This document shows, in pieces, positions 1 to 11,526 of a stretch of 64,000 nucleotides of DNA. This DNA is from Rugalucina vietnamica (Eukaryota > Mollusca > Bivalvia > Lucinida > Lucinidae), in contig OZ024879.1 in the NCBI GenBank assembly GCA_964017185.1, positions 25,175,456 through 25,239,455 of the forward strand, read 5' to 3'. Position 1 is the first letter of the stretch; each line of letters starts with the position of its first letter. The position numbers and the translations under genes were made by a program. The notes beneath the pieces were generated by a model that was given only the letters and a program-made list of their open reading frames with translations, had not been told where the DNA came from and ran no database searches.

Positions 1-239
1 TATTTGAAAGATTGTAACTAAAAAAGTTTTGTGTTTTTTTTTTCAAACCTTTACAAAAATATCTGTCATTTTTTCTTTTTCGACACTACATGCACACTGA
101 TCCATGCATATGGGTTAAATACACTGACCTGGTACCAGACCAAGAAACTTTACTTATATCTTATCCTCATCACACCCCAACAAATGTGTCAGCCTCTTCA
201 ACGTTTTCAATGTTTGCTGTCATATAGCACATTAGAGCA
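1..239. other. AT-rich sequence without a gene
   Basis: No coding signal, RNA gene or clear repeat is visible. The short open frames here have the composition of AT-rich non-coding DNA. Confidence 0.5.
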
Positions 240-542
240 GTGTTCATGTGCAGCATTTGCACACAGGTAAATTTTTGCACCCGAGTGCATATTTGCACCC
301 CCTTACATGTATATATGCACTCCCATATCTTAAAGGAAGTTGGTGTTAATTCACAAAAAATACACCTTGGGTGCAAATTCAATTCGCTGCACCTTGAAAG
401 CAAGGGCAAATTTGTACCCGAATGCATTTTGGCACCTGGGTGTATTTTCTTAAAACACTGTGCACATGGCAAAAAAACACCCAGGTGCAAATCTGCACTT
501 GGATGCAAAAATACACCCAGGTGCAGGTGTTGCACATGAATA
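240..542. mobile_element. Foldback (MITE-like) element, about 300 bp
   Basis: The two ends are inverted copies of each other over about 65 bp. The left arm begins TGTTCATGTGCAGCATTTGC and the reverse complement of the right arm begins TATTCATGTGCAACACCTGC; both continue through several GTGCA/TTGCACC blocks. The interior also folds back imperfectly around position 390. No transposase frame is present and I see no clear target duplication. The open frames on both strands here mirror each other because of the palindromic layout and are not genes. Confidence 0.65.
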
Positions 543-3346
543 TGTCTTTCGATCAAAGTGCTACTTAAAAACAGCTGATCAGGGTGTCCACAATTTTAGC
601 GAAGCAAAATTCGCTGACAATTCTCTGACTCAATTTGCATTTCCCTGACTCAAGTATTTTCTCACATCTGGGGAGGCGCAGATTGTCACTCTCTTCAGTT
701 TTCTTCAGCAAATCAGAACATAATATCTCTAAAAAGCAGCGAATTCAAGTTCTTCATTTGTTTTTATCATAATACATCAGATCAAAAGGGTTCTAACAAG
801 TCCAGTCATGATTTACATCCTGAACTTGCCTCACAAGGGTTGCCCTGAAACAGTCAGGATATGACTCTTTGAGTGTCACTGTCCAACATAGTCAAAGGAC
901 ATAAACAATTAAGCTAAAACCCTATTATAAACAATCAAGCAAAAACCATATTAATACATGTACTTACAATATAATTGTTTTTCCTCTCATAATTTCCCAG
1001 TTGTATGAGAATTTATTTATTAATTATCTCATTTATTTATTTATTTATTTATTCATTTATTTAAAAACAATATACTCAATATAAAATATAACAGCAATTA
1101 TTATCATGATAATCAGTCAAACAAACAAACTAATTTACCTGTTGTACTGTCTCAACTTAAAATAAGACTATACCTTTATCACTTTTAGTTTCATATCATG
1201 TGAAAACCTATTTTATTGTGTTCTGAAAATTTAATCCAATCTGCTCTGTTTTTGCTATATATACTATTTATATTTAGAACTTTGCTTCAAATAAAGAAGA
1301 CTTGCAAAAACAAATTCATACATACTGATCCACCTGTGAATATTAAGACTGGTATCAACCTTAAAATTTCTCTATAAGTACTTGTCAGGAAATGCATTTC
1401 TGTACTTCTGACTTTTTATCGAAGATGCAACTTGTTCCTTATTGTGAATATTAACTGTTTTATACCTGTATAATCCTCACTTTACAAGTTGGTAGTTTTA
1501 CAATAATAATAGGTGAGATTTGCAATGTCACTAGAGTGTAGCCTAGAGTGAGCTTTTTATGAGCTATAGTGGGCTTTACTGAGTACATTGTTCATTCAGG
1601 TTTTAGATTTCAAAGTGGAAACATGTTTGAAGATGTGAAATGAGACTGTAAAATCCTACTGAGTGTTAGAATAAGGAATTATTGTTTTATTCAAATATGT
1701 AAGTAATTTTTATGTTGAATTCATTCTCTGCTGATTTTGTTAATATTGTGAAATTCTGGAATTGTGAAATTCAGTAATATTCATTTGGCTGCTTAATTTA
1801 GTATTGTAATACTAACTTGCAATTTTTAGGTGGCCTCTTGGTAGATGATCAGAAGAAGCTCTTGTTATAAATCAGCAGAAGATGTTTCCAACACAATATG
1901 TGCATTGATGAATTGAAGTTAGCTGTGGGACTGCAGAAGTGTAAAAATGTTCTATATGGGTCATAAATCAGAAATTACTAAGATTTTCAGTTGATGAATG
2001 ACAAATAAAACATATTCAGTCGATTCAATGGAACTGTTTGTATAATAATTATTCATTGGGATATTGACAGAATTGGACTGAGATTTGCACTTTGAGTAAG
2101 GTGAAACAAATAAACATTGAATAGAAATCTATAGTGTACCACAAGGGGAAAAACTTAAGCTAATTGATCTGATGTATGTGGTGATGAAGTCAATAAACAC
2201 TGTTATTTGATGATCTTACATGACAGATACATTCAATTGAAGTTACATAAATAGAAATACTGAGTGAAAAACTATGGTGTACTACCGGAGGCAAACTAAT
2301 GCTGAGTGACACTGATGAAATAAACTTTATGAAAGATATTTTGACATAAGTGACTACAGTTGTCTTGAATTTGACATTGAATAATTTCAGTTGAAGTGAT
2401 TTTGTTGTATATAAGATTCTGTACAGTTCATACCAGATATTGCACAAACTATAGTGTACCATATGGGTCAGAAAGCTTATTTTGAATACAGGATATTTAA
2501 CAAGTTGGCTAGTGCATAAATGAATAAGTTTGATTAGATTAATATTTTGTTGTTATATACAGGTCAGAGTACTTAGTGATCAGGAAATTCACAAACCAGT
2601 ATTCTCCAGAGTTGTGCTGTGTGAAGTGTAATGATTAGAGTTTATTGCAATAGGTGTTGAATATGCTGAAGAAATATTTCTAAGTGGTCTTTGTGGAATT
2701 TAGCAAATATTATTTGGCTGTCAAGAAACTCTATAGTGTTAGTCTTAGTGGTTTAGTTTTACTTAGTGTAGTTAGTGGCGCCACGTTATAGAGTTTGAAT
2801 CTTTGTGGATATCTATGTGGTTTATTTCAGATGTGTTCAACAGCTAGAAAATTGCAAATAATACAAAGTTTAGAATTGTTTAAAAGAGAAAGTTCTAGAT
2901 ATTGGTTTGTTTTGAATTGACCTGTATTGAAATATGCCTAGCACAGGATGTCAAAATAAAACTTCTGCTTTGTGGTGAAGAGAAAATATATTGATTTGTT
3001 TATCCTATCCTACAATATCATCCTCTACTAGATTATATATTAACACCCTAAACATGTTCCTGACAGTACTTAATGTAAAACCAATTTTTTCATGACACAG
3101 CCACCATGTGGTTTTGTCTTTGATTTATGATGTCTATTGGACAATATGGTGCCTGGAGGAATGTGATTTGTGGTCACCAGTGTCTATTGGAAGCAGAAGA
3201 CTTAAGATTTCATATTGCACACCCAAATAAGGGAATGGAATATAATTTTATAGCAACCTGAGTGCATGGTTTACTAAAAAAAAATTACAAGACTAAATGA
3301 AGTATAAATCAACACCTCTTTTATTTTTTCATAAACATTTTATTAT
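543..3346. other. Gene-free AT-rich stretch
   Basis: No convincing exon, RNA gene or named repeat was found. A (TTTA)n tract sits at 1031-1062. A loosely repeated phrase (ACTATAGTGTACCA and variants) recurs near 2131, 2271 and 2450, which may be the remains of a 140-180 bp tandem repeat. Confidence 0.5.
1031..1062. repeat. (TTTA)n microsatellite
   Basis: About eight tetranucleotide copies with one interruption (TTCA). Confidence 0.85.
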
Positions 3347-3389
3347 CGCACCTGCTTATAGCAGGGTGCGATATAGGAATCCAAATTTC

Positions 3390-3402
3390 TGTCCGTCCGT
3401 CC

Positions 3403-3437
<35 letters not shown>

Positions 3438-3438
3438 A
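3390..3438. repeat. (GTCC)n / (GTTC)n microsatellite
   Basis: A tetranucleotide tract directly inside the left end of the CGCACCTGC element. Confidence 0.9.
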
Positions 3439-3440
3439 AC

Positions 3441-4320
3441 ATTTACGTCGAAGTTTGGTTTTCTCTACATAAGTGATAGCTAGGATTGTGAAACCTTGCA
3501 TAGTAATTGTCCTTGACATACCCTTCAAGCACGCACCTTGACCCGCTGCCCTTGACCTATATTTCATGGTCCATTGACTTTGTTAATTTTTACGTCGAAG
3601 TTCCATTTTCTCTGTATCAGTGATAGCTGTGAGTGTGAAACCTTGCATAGTAATTGTCCTTGACATACCCTTCAAGCACGCACCTTGACCTGCTGACCTT
3701 GACCTATATTTCACGGTCCATTGACTTTGTTAATTTTTACGTCGAAGTTTGGTTTTCTCTGCATCAGTGATAGCTAGGATTGTGAAACCTTGCATAGTAA
3801 TTGTCCTTGACATACCCTTCAAGCACGCACCTTGACCCGCTGCCCTTGACCTATATTTCATGGTCCATTGACTTTGTTAATTTTTACGTCGAAGTTCCGT
3901 TTTCTCTGTATCAGTGATAGCTGTGAAAGTGAAACCTTGCATAGTAATTGTCCTTGACATACCCTTCAAGCATGCACCTTGACCCGCTGACCTTGACCTA
4001 TATTTCATGGTCCATTGACTTTGTTAATTTTTACGTCGAAGTTTGGTTTTCTCTGCACCAGTGATAGCTGCGAGTGTGAAACCTTGCATAGTAATTGTCC
4101 TTTACATACCCTTTAAACAGGCACCTTGACCCGCTCACCTTGACCTATATTTCATGGTCCATTGACTTTGTTAATTTTTACGTCAAAGTTTTTTTTCTGC
4201 ATCTGTGATAGCTGCAAGTGTGAAACCTTGCAAAGTAAATGTCCTTCACATACCCTTTCAGAACAGACCTTAACCTGGTGCCCTTGACCTAAATTTCACG
4301 TTTTTAGTTATTTTGCCCGA
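3441..4320 (+). repeat. 147-bp tandem repeat, about six copies
   Basis: The phrase ACGTCGAAGTT recurs at 3445, 3592, 3739, 3886 and 4033, with the variant ACGTCAAAGTT at 4180, so the spacing is exactly 147 bp each time. Copies carry CCTTGCATAGTAATTGTCCT and TTCATGGTCCATTGACTTTG. The last copies are more diverged. Alternate copies share variants (TTTGGTTTTCTC versus TTCCATTTTCTC), suggesting a 294-bp dimer. Confidence 0.9.
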
Positions 4321-4330
4321 TGCAGGTGCG

Positions 4331-4611
4331 ATATCGACCTCCGCGGAGTTCTTGTATGCATTTGAACACATTCATTTTCATGATTCATAAATATTAAACT
4401 AGATATGTGTTTTTTTATTTTGTTTTTTTTTTTTGTGTGTGTTTTTTTTTTTTTTTTGTAAACCAGAAAAAAGCACTTTTGCTTAATCAGTACATGAATA
4501 TGGTTAAAACACTATATATTTAAAGAGAATTCATTGTTGAAATATGTTTGACACTAAATTAGGAAGCTTTGATTAGAGCACTTATCTGAAATTGAAAAAA
4601 AAAAAATAATA
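4331..4611. other. T-rich low-complexity spacer
   Basis: Contains long T runs broken by GTGTGTG (4410-4459). No gene seen. Confidence 0.6.
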
Positions 4612-4790
4612 ATCCCCAGAGTGGCCATAACAATTTTTTGGGTAGGGCTGATTTTGATGGGTAGGTAGGAGCATAGCAAAGAAAAAAAATTTTTAAGGTC
4701 GGCGTTAACAAAAATAATAGGGGCACAAATATACTTAATGACACTTCCAACGCTTCCCGATAATGAATTTTCAACATCTCAAAAACCGAC
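4612..4790 (-). repeat. Dispersed repeat, reverse-orientation copy
   Basis: The reverse complement carries ATTCATTATCG, TGGAAGTGTCATTAAGTATA and TGCTATGCTCCTACCTACCC. These occur in the same order at about 14,978-15,135 on the plus strand, so two inverted copies of one family are present. The later copy is an insertion that its own paralogous site lacks. Confidence 0.75.
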
Positions 4791-5359
4791 AAAGCAATTT
4801 TCTTGAAATTTGCGCCATTGTTTAATCAGCCACCCCATTATTTGTTTGTATATTAACAGACAACCCATAATTTCAAAAATCACAAAAAAATGGTCATCTC
4901 AAAAGTTTCTCCGTTTTTTACTGTCCATTTTTCACATCCCATCATTTCTTTTCTTTTGTTTTCACAACACATAAAAGAACTAGAAAAAGTGCCTTGAGAG
5001 GCACGTATACCCCCGGCTGGTGGTCACCCAGTCCTCCTTCTCCCTCCCACAACCACCCAGCACATGTACACCCCTGACATTGAATCACAAATCCCGAACA
5101 AAAGACAGTACCCTTATCAAATACTTTATAGAAGTGTGCATTCTAAAGCACTTTGACCACAGACATGAGTGAGTGTAGTTTATCTTCTTTAGAGCAGTAC
5201 ACAGAGCTGACTTGTGTACTCCATCTAGGACTTAATCATGGACATTGAGGGTCAGGTCCTCAGTCCTAGATGGAAAATGAAAATAGAATGTCAGTCTAAA
5301 TTAAAAAAAAAAAATAGTAATAATAAAAGTATTGATGTCCTAGATCTTGAACTCAAGTG

Positions 5360-5384
5360 CCCCCCCCCCCCCCCCCCCCCCCCC
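5360..5384. repeat. Poly-C tract (25 bp)
   Basis: An uninterrupted C run at the place where homologous 180-bp units read GCCCCACCCCCGGGC, so it looks like slippage expansion inside the outer element. Confidence 0.9.
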
Positions 5385-5439
5385 GCACGACATGGACCCA
5401 ACCCAGGTATACCCTATAGGGTACCTATTGTGGGTGCAG

Positions 5440-5620
5440 GACATTTCGTCTAAAACCATTTCGTCTAAAAGCCATTTCGTCTAAAGGACATTTCGTCTAA
5501 AAGCCATTTCGTCTAAAGGACATTTCGTCTAAAAGACATTTCGTCTAATGGAAATTTGGTCTATAGGACATTTCGTCTAATGGACAATTCGTCTAAAAAA
5601 TCTAGTTGGTGCGACATTTG
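5440..5620 (+). repeat. ATTTCGTCTAAA minisatellite, left arm
   Basis: About ten degenerate copies of a 17-18 bp unit containing CATTTCGTCTAA. Inverted copies form the right arm at 8515-8735. Confidence 0.85.
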
Positions 5621-6025
5621 GTCTAAAAAAAAGTTAAGAAAAAATAAGAATTTTTAGACCTTAACTGGAAATCAATTTCAGAGATGTGACTTGAAATATT
5701 TATTTATGATTTCCGTTTACCTGCAAGCTTATGGTGACAATACATGTATATTGATCTATCTTAACTGGTCATTGTGAGCAGTTATCAAACTGGTATAGCT
5801 CGCCAAATGGGTCACTGTATGGGCGTTACCTTATGAATACGTTATTGGGTATGGTCTACTTTTGACCTAGGTAAAAGCCAAAGGTATACAGTTGAAAGAC
5901 TCAACTCACATGTTGTCCGTTAGAATGAAAATCCGAGTTTGTCTAGTTTACTGGATTGGACAAAATAGGTAGCTGATCTTTAACGGTAAAATATGTGACA
6001 GCGCTCTAGGCTGACTGAATTCGAC

Positions 6026-8199
6026 TTTTTAGCTCGACTGCACGAAGTGCATAGAGCTATTGCAGTCACCCCGGTCGTCCACGTTCCCGTTCCCGTGCGT
6101 GTGCGCGTTCCCGTGCGCGTCACACTTGCGTTGAAGTTTTCTAGAAGTCCATATCTTGACAACCACTCATCAGAAAGCATTCATACTTGGACCATAGATA
6201 CCCTGTAGGGTTAGCTTTCATTCCATGGCATCGGGCCCCTGGGTCCAGGCCAGGGGGTGGGGCTGGAGGTTAAAATCTAGAACACCTTCAAAAATGCCAA
6301 TTCTTGTGTTAAAGTTTTCTAGAAGTCCATATCTTGACAACCACTCATCAGAAAGCATTGATACTTGGGCCATTGACACCCTGTAGGGTCGGCTTTCATT
6401 CCATGGCATCAGATCCCTGGGTCCATGCCAGGGGGTGGGGCTAGAGGTTCAAATCTAGAACACCATTAATAATAATGGCTTTTCTGTGATATAGTATTCT
6501 AGAAGTCTATATCTTGAAAACTTTTTATCAGAGGGCTTTCATACTCGGACCATAGGTACCCTGTAGGGTTGAGTTTCATTTCATGGCATCGGATCTCTGG
6601 GTCCATGCCTGGGGGGTGGGGCTGGAGGTTAAAAACTAGAACACTGTAAAAAATAGATGTATTGCTGTGTAACTTTTACAAGGAGTCCATATCTTGACAA
6701 CAACTTATCATAAAGCATTCATACTTCATACACTTTAGGTTCCATGACATCGAACCTCTGGGTCGGAGTCAGGGGGGCGGGGCTAGAGGTCAAAATCTAG
6801 AACTCCCCGATTTTTTTTCTTTTTATTTCTTAATAGAAACAACTTAGGAAGATGGTTGGTCATTCATCTTTTGACTTTGTGACACTGACTTGTGTGAAAT
6901 GACGGTAAGGGTCGGTTGACCTACTTTCCATGGTTCAGTGATTTTGCCTTATATCTTGACACTCAATTAGTATGTGTTCTTACTTCTTTCAGATTATGAG
7001 TGAGTACGACCAGACCTTTGACCCCAATATACTTATAGGTCACTGTGACCTAATTTCACGGTTCAGTGATTTTGCCTTATATCTTGACACTCAATTAGTA
7101 TATTTTCATACTTTTTTCAGATTATGAGTGAGTATGACCAGACCTTTGACCCCAATATACTTATAGGTCACTGTGACCTAATTTCATGGTTCAGTGATTT
7201 TGCCTTATATCTCGGTACTCAAATGGTTTATGAACAAACTCCTTTCTAAATATGTTTGCATATGACAAGACCTTTGACCCTGAAGTAGTCCAAGGTCACT
7301 GTGACCTAATTTCATGGTTCAGTGATTTTACCTTATATCTTGATACTCAATTAGTATATTTTCATACTTTTTTTCAGATTATGAGTGAGTATGACCAGAC
7401 TTTTGACCCCAGTATACTTATAGGTCACTGTGACCTAATTTCATGGTTCAGTGACTTTGCCTTATATCTCAACACTCAAGTGGTTTATGACCAAACTTCT
7501 TTCACACTATGTTTGCATATGACAAGACCTTTGACCCTAAAGTAGTCCTAGGTCAATATGACCTAATTTCACAGTTCAGTGATTTTCCTGTATATCTCGG
7601 CACTCAATTGGTATATGGACATACTTCTTTCACGATATGTATGAGTATGACAAGACCTTTGACCGTAAAGTATTCCTGGGTCACTGTGACCTAATTTCAT
7701 GGTTCAGTGATTTTGCCTTACATCTCGACACTCAGTTGGTATTTTTTCATACTTCTTTCTGATTATGAATGAGTATGACCAGACCCAAACATACTTATAG
7801 GTCACTATGACCTAATTTCATGGTTCAGTGATTTTGCTTTATATCTCAACACTGAATGGGTACATGTATATGATCATATTTCTTTCACATTATGAGTAAG
7901 TATCACTAGACCTTTGACCCTGAAATACTTATAGGTCAGTGTGACCTTATTTCATGGTTCAGTGATTTTGCCTTGTGTATTGGCACTCAGTTGGTATATG
8001 AACACACTTCTTTCACAATGTGAGTGAGACCTCTAAATCTTAGGTAGTTATAGTTAACTTTCATGGTTCAGTGATTTGCCTTATTGCATCAAGGCAAAAA
8101 GATGTATGAGCATAATGCTTTGGGTTACTGGTCGGGTTTGACCTTATGTTTGACAAAGGTCAGAAGCAGTCGAGCACGCTGTCCTGCGACAGCTCTTAT
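6026..8199 (+). mobile_element. 2.2-kb TTTTTAGCTCGACTGC element, copy 1
   Basis: It begins TTTTTAGCTCGACTGC and ends GCTGTCCTGCGACAGCTCTTAT. Its ends show inverted similarity (AGCTCGACTGC versus GCAGTCGAGC) and each end forms a local hairpin. Internally there are four units of about 180 bp (AGAAGTCCATATCTTGACAA at 6143, 6321, 6501 and a variant at 6681), then about nine units of 128 bp (CCTTTGACC at 7015, 7143, 7271, 7400, 7528, 7656). No protein is encoded. A second copy lies at 34,178-36,432. No target duplication was found. Confidence 0.75.
6985..8080 (+). repeat. 128-bp tandem repeat inside element copy 1
   Basis: Units carry TAGGTCACTGTGACCTAATT, itself a dyad around GGTCACTGTGACC, followed by TTCATGGTTCAGTGATTTTG. 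Spacing is 128-129 bp over at least six successive units; later units are diverged. Confidence 0.85.
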
Positions 8200-8514
8200 T
8201 TATTATCTCCCTACTTATAATGAACAGATGGACTAGCCGACCACGCCCAGATATGAATATTAAAGTTGCCACCCATACAGTGACCCATTTGCCGAACTAT
8301 AGCTATAATGCAGTGTTTAGGATTAGTTTTGGTCCATTGTTGTCTGATGCAGTTGTTGATTGGTAAACAATAAAAGCATTATATATTTTTTAAATAAAAG
8401 ATGCTGCTGCAACATCGCTGGAGGGATTGGCTACAATTTGTCATATTAAATAATGAAATTGATATCCAATAAAATGTTGTTCAAAAGTATTTTCCTTATC
8501 ATTTATGTTTTAGA

Positions 8515-8735
8515 CGAGTTTTAGACGAATTTTAGACGAATTTAGACATTTTTAGACGAATTTTAGACGAAATGTCGTATTCGACGAAATGTCCATTAGA
8601 TGAAATGTCCATTAGACGAAATGTCCTTTAGACGAAATGACATTTAGACCCAATGTCTTTTAGACGAAATGTCCTTTAGACGAAATGTCCTTTAGACGAA
8701 ATGGCTTGTAGACGAAATGGTTTTAGACGAAGTGT
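8515..8735 (-). repeat. TTTAGACGAAATGTCC minisatellite, right arm
   Basis: Reverse-complement counterpart of 5440-5620. The outermost copies match the left arm in order (ACCATTTCGTCTA, then AGCCATTTCGTCTA, then AGGACATTTCGTCTA when read inward). Confidence 0.85.
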
Positions 8736-8750
8736 CATGGATCCACCTAT

Positions 8751-9195
8751 AGTCCAAATATGAATGGCTTCTGATGATAGGCTCATGAGATATACCCCCC
8801 TACAGAAACTTTAACCAAAACTTTGACGCAAATTAAAGGTGACCTAGATTTTGAACTCTAGCCCCACCCCCGGGCATGGACCCTGGGGTCCAAAATCATA
8901 GAAACAAAGCTAACCCTATAGGGTACCTATAGTCCAAATATGAATGGTTTCTGATATATAGTTCATGAGATATACACCAATAGAGAAACTTTAACCAAAA
9001 CTTTGACGCAAATTAAAGGTGACCTAGACTTTGAACTCTAGCCCCACCCCCGGGCATGGACCCTGGGGTCCAAACTCATAGAAACAAAGCCAACCCTATA
9101 GGGTACCTATAGTCCAAATATGAATGGTTTCTGATATATAGTTCATGAGATATACACCAATAGAGAAACTTTAACCAAAACTTTGACATTTTAAC
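8751..9195 (-). repeat. 180-bp tandem repeat of the outer element
   Basis: AGTCCAAATATGAATGG recurs at 8751, 8931 and 9111, exactly 180 bp apart, with a truncated third copy. In reverse complement the unit resembles the roughly 180-bp units at 6143-6800 (GGACTATAGGTACCCTATAG, GGGGGTGGGGCTAGAG), so two element families share one ancestral module. Confidence 0.85.
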
Positions 9196-9437
9196 TGAAC
9201 TAACAAACCAACGAACCAACGAACTAACGAACATACGAACGGAAAAGCGAAAACTACATACCCGTCGGCATAAATGCCGGGGGTATAATAAGAGAGAGAA
9301 AAACTTATAAACACAGACTGCACAGAATCTACAAGAAATCATAGGGGCATGCGTTTGATGCACAACAGTGTAACGTTTTATACAGCGTAAGTACATGACT
9401 GTAAACCTTCTGCCAAGCAATCATAGTGACTATTTAC

Positions 9438-9531
9438 CTTTGCCAGAACTCATCTGATCTAACATCCAACCTACATGTAGCATATCTGGGTCATTATCTT
9501 TGAAATATTGAAGAGACGAAACCTTGCCCAT
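9438..9531 (-). CDS. Candidate exon, unknown protein
   Basis: Read on the minus strand, an ATG at 9531 opens a stop-free frame of 31 codons ending at a splice donor of good fit (GGCAAAG|GTAAATAG). The peptide includes LQYFKDNDPDMLHVGWMLDQ, which has the composition of a folded protein rather than of AT-rich noise. The frame stays open upstream of the ATG, so this may be an internal exon whose acceptor I cannot place. I do not recognise the family. The donor leaves one extra base (phase 1). No partner exon was found within a few kb; another minus-strand candidate exon lies at 15,540-15,586, and a link between them is speculative. Confidence 0.3.
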
Positions 9532-9639
9532 GTTAGAAAGCCAAAACAATTTGTTAGGGATGAGTAGGAGCGGTATTTTGCGGCATACTGGTATGCAGTT
9601 GTGGCTTCGAATCGATGCATCGATGCCACCAGTCCGTCA

Positions 9640-10190
9640 TTTCAATATTAGCTGAGTGGATCAAAGTTTGTATAAATCATGACCCTGGGATGACCTTGAC
9701 CTTTTTTTACGGCAAGGTCAACTTAGGTCACCTATGCATTTGAATGGGAAAAATAGGAAAATTTCATTTAATGGCAGAAAAGTTGCTAGGAATGAGCAAA
9801 TGGACAGAAAATTTATGTTTATGAAAATATTTTGGGCCCAGGGGGTTGTCTGCATCTGCCCTGGGGCTATATACATTTATATGACCATAATATTCAAACA
9901 TCTTCTTCTCTGAAACCGCTTGGCCAATCAAAGCCAAACTTTATGTGGAGCATCCTTAGAAAGAGGGAATGAAAGTTTGCATAAATGGTCAAGGTCACAT
10001 GACCAAGATGGCTGCCATGGCTATAAATAGCAAAAACTTTTAAAAATCTTCTTCTCCAGAACCAGAAGGCCTATGATTTTGAAACTTGGCATGACGCAGT
10101 GGCAATTGAGCTCTACAAAGTTTGTGTAAATCATGACCCTGGGATGACCTTGACCTATTTTATGGCAAGGTCAACTTAGGTTGCTAATGC
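9640..10190 (-). repeat. About 450-bp tandem family, reverse orientation
   Basis: ATCATGACCCTGGGATGACC recurs at about 9677 and 10,131 (454 bp apart). The sequence between carries CATGACCAAGATGGCTGCCA and CTTCTTCTC-AGAACC phrases. These appear in reverse complement in the array at 12,886-14,328, so this is an inverted partial copy of that family. Confidence 0.75.
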
Positions 10191-11526
10191 CAGGGATCTT
10201 GAGGACGCCAGATTCGGCGTCCCGGGACGAGAAAACTTGGGCTCAGACGCATAATTCTGCCAAGAGATGATTCCAAGGGACGCAAGATTTTTTCGCCGTG
10301 AGACGTCCCAAAATGCCTTAGTATCTTTACCTTGGCTTTGTTGTTTGTTAGCTCCACGAATCAATTATCTCCAATCAAGATAGGGATTACTCAGATTAAC
10401 GGTGTTGTCCCAAGGCAAATTAGACATGCGATAAAGTTTCACGCCTCCGGCGCCTGATCAATGTGTTGGTTGAGTTCATAACACGTGTCTTTGTGTAAAC
10501 ATGTTATGGCTGATCGGTCTACAACAATTTAAAGTCATAAAATCTTGTGAAAACCTAGCGATTCTCATTTAATGATAAATTGAATTACATAAACAATTAA
10601 AAAAAGCAAAAATTTTATACTTTTGGACCGATTTTTGAAATGTCATTAGTTTACGCGACTTTAGAATTAATGGAAAGATCGTGATTATTTGATTGTTCTT
10701 GTTGCAAAAGTAAATGATATACACCTAACATTATATAGTACATAGATGTCACAGGAAGGCTTTGTCTTCTACAAAAGGAGCTAATTTTGAAGTGCATTAT
10801 AACACACATTTTTGGTCTGGTCTGATAGAGACCCCCCCCCCCCCTCCTCCCATGTACCTAAATAGTGTAACCACACTACTAAGAATGTTTAATTTAACCA
10901 ATTCTACAATTGATAGCATGTCATTTTATACCATCAGGTTAGAGTAAGGTTTTGACAAGTGCCACGGTCAATATTATTGTCTTTAGAAATAGAAGCCCCA
11001 AATTTTACAAAAAAATTTAGGATCATTGTAATTGAGTTTCTATATACATTGTATAGTGGGACTCCTAAATTTTGTCTGGGACTCCTTCTTTTTCTTTTGG
11101 AGGAGTCCCGAACTCCTGTTTTCAAAATCCTAGAGAGATCCCTGAATGCATTCGTATGTACATGTATAAGTGTGCGAAGAGTTGTAAAGCAACACTGAAA
11201 AATGGAAAGGATTATCTGCGAGGGTTTTCACAAATGCAAAGAAAACAAAATGGAAAAAGTAAAAATGGTACAGTGGCATAAAATAACATCTATTTATATT
11301 TATCGTATTAACAAAAATAATATACATGAAATTCTGCCAAGCATTTTTTGTGTCACTCATATTTTATAAAAGTTTTTATTGATTTCTTTCGAAGCCGACC
11401 ACCCTTTCGATGTCTTTTTAATGAAAAATAGTTCCTTAATTTTTATCATCAAATTTAATAAAACTCAGTCATTTGAATACAAAAAACATGTTTCGATGCA
11501 GTTTAAGATATATATTTGATGTTATG
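10191..11526. other. No gene identified
   Basis: Holds a 13-bp poly-C at 10,832-10,844 and a hairpin at 11,078-11,109 with stem GGGACTCC/GGAGTCCC. The open frames here overlap on both strands and show no splice or family signal. Confidence 0.45.

Larger units (their letters stand above)
3347..4330. mobile_element. CGCACCTGC-bounded repeat element
   Basis: The left end CGCACCTGC (3347-3355) is matched by the inverted GCAGGTGCG at 4322-4330. The left end itself folds into a hairpin (3347-3370). Inside are a (GTCC)n/(GTTC)n tract and six copies of a 147-bp tandem repeat. No protein is encoded. This layout of terminal hairpin, GTCC microsatellite and tandem array recurs in bivalve genomes by my recollection. 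Confidence 0.65.
5431..8745. mobile_element. Foldback element with minisatellite arms, inserted in the outer element
   Basis: Both arms are built from a roughly 17-bp unit (ACATTTCGTCTAAAGG and variants) in inverted orientation: 5440-5600 on the left and 8515-8735 on the right. The inverted match continues inward: GCCAAATGGGTCACTGTATG near 5802 pairs with its reverse complement near 8267-8295. The element is flanked by near-identical 7-bp repeats, CCTATTG (5424-5430) and CCTATAG (8746-8752). The uninterrupted sequence GGGTACCTATAGTCC occurs in the neighbouring tandem copies at about 8921 and 9101, which act as empty sites. It contains the 2.2-kb element at 6026-8199 as a later insertion. Confidence 0.75.
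5006..9287. mobile_element. Outer element bounded by TATACCCCCGGC, interrupted
   Basis: TATACCCCCGGC at 5006-5017 is inverted as GCCGGGGGTATA at 9276-9287. Between them lie a partial 180-bp unit before 5431 and about two and a half 180-bp units after 8745, followed by an ACGAAC-rich tract. The middle (5431-8745) is a separate inserted element. No protein is encoded. Confidence 0.55.

Noticed and set aside
170-556. 128-codon minus-strand frame with HLGVFL repeats
   Set aside because: It lies in the inverted arms of a foldback element, and a mirror frame exists on the plus strand.
6026-8199. Helitron, from the 3' hairpin followed by CTAG in copy 2
   Set aside because: Copy 1 is followed by TTATT, not CTRR, and the start is not TC; the hairpin alone is not enough.
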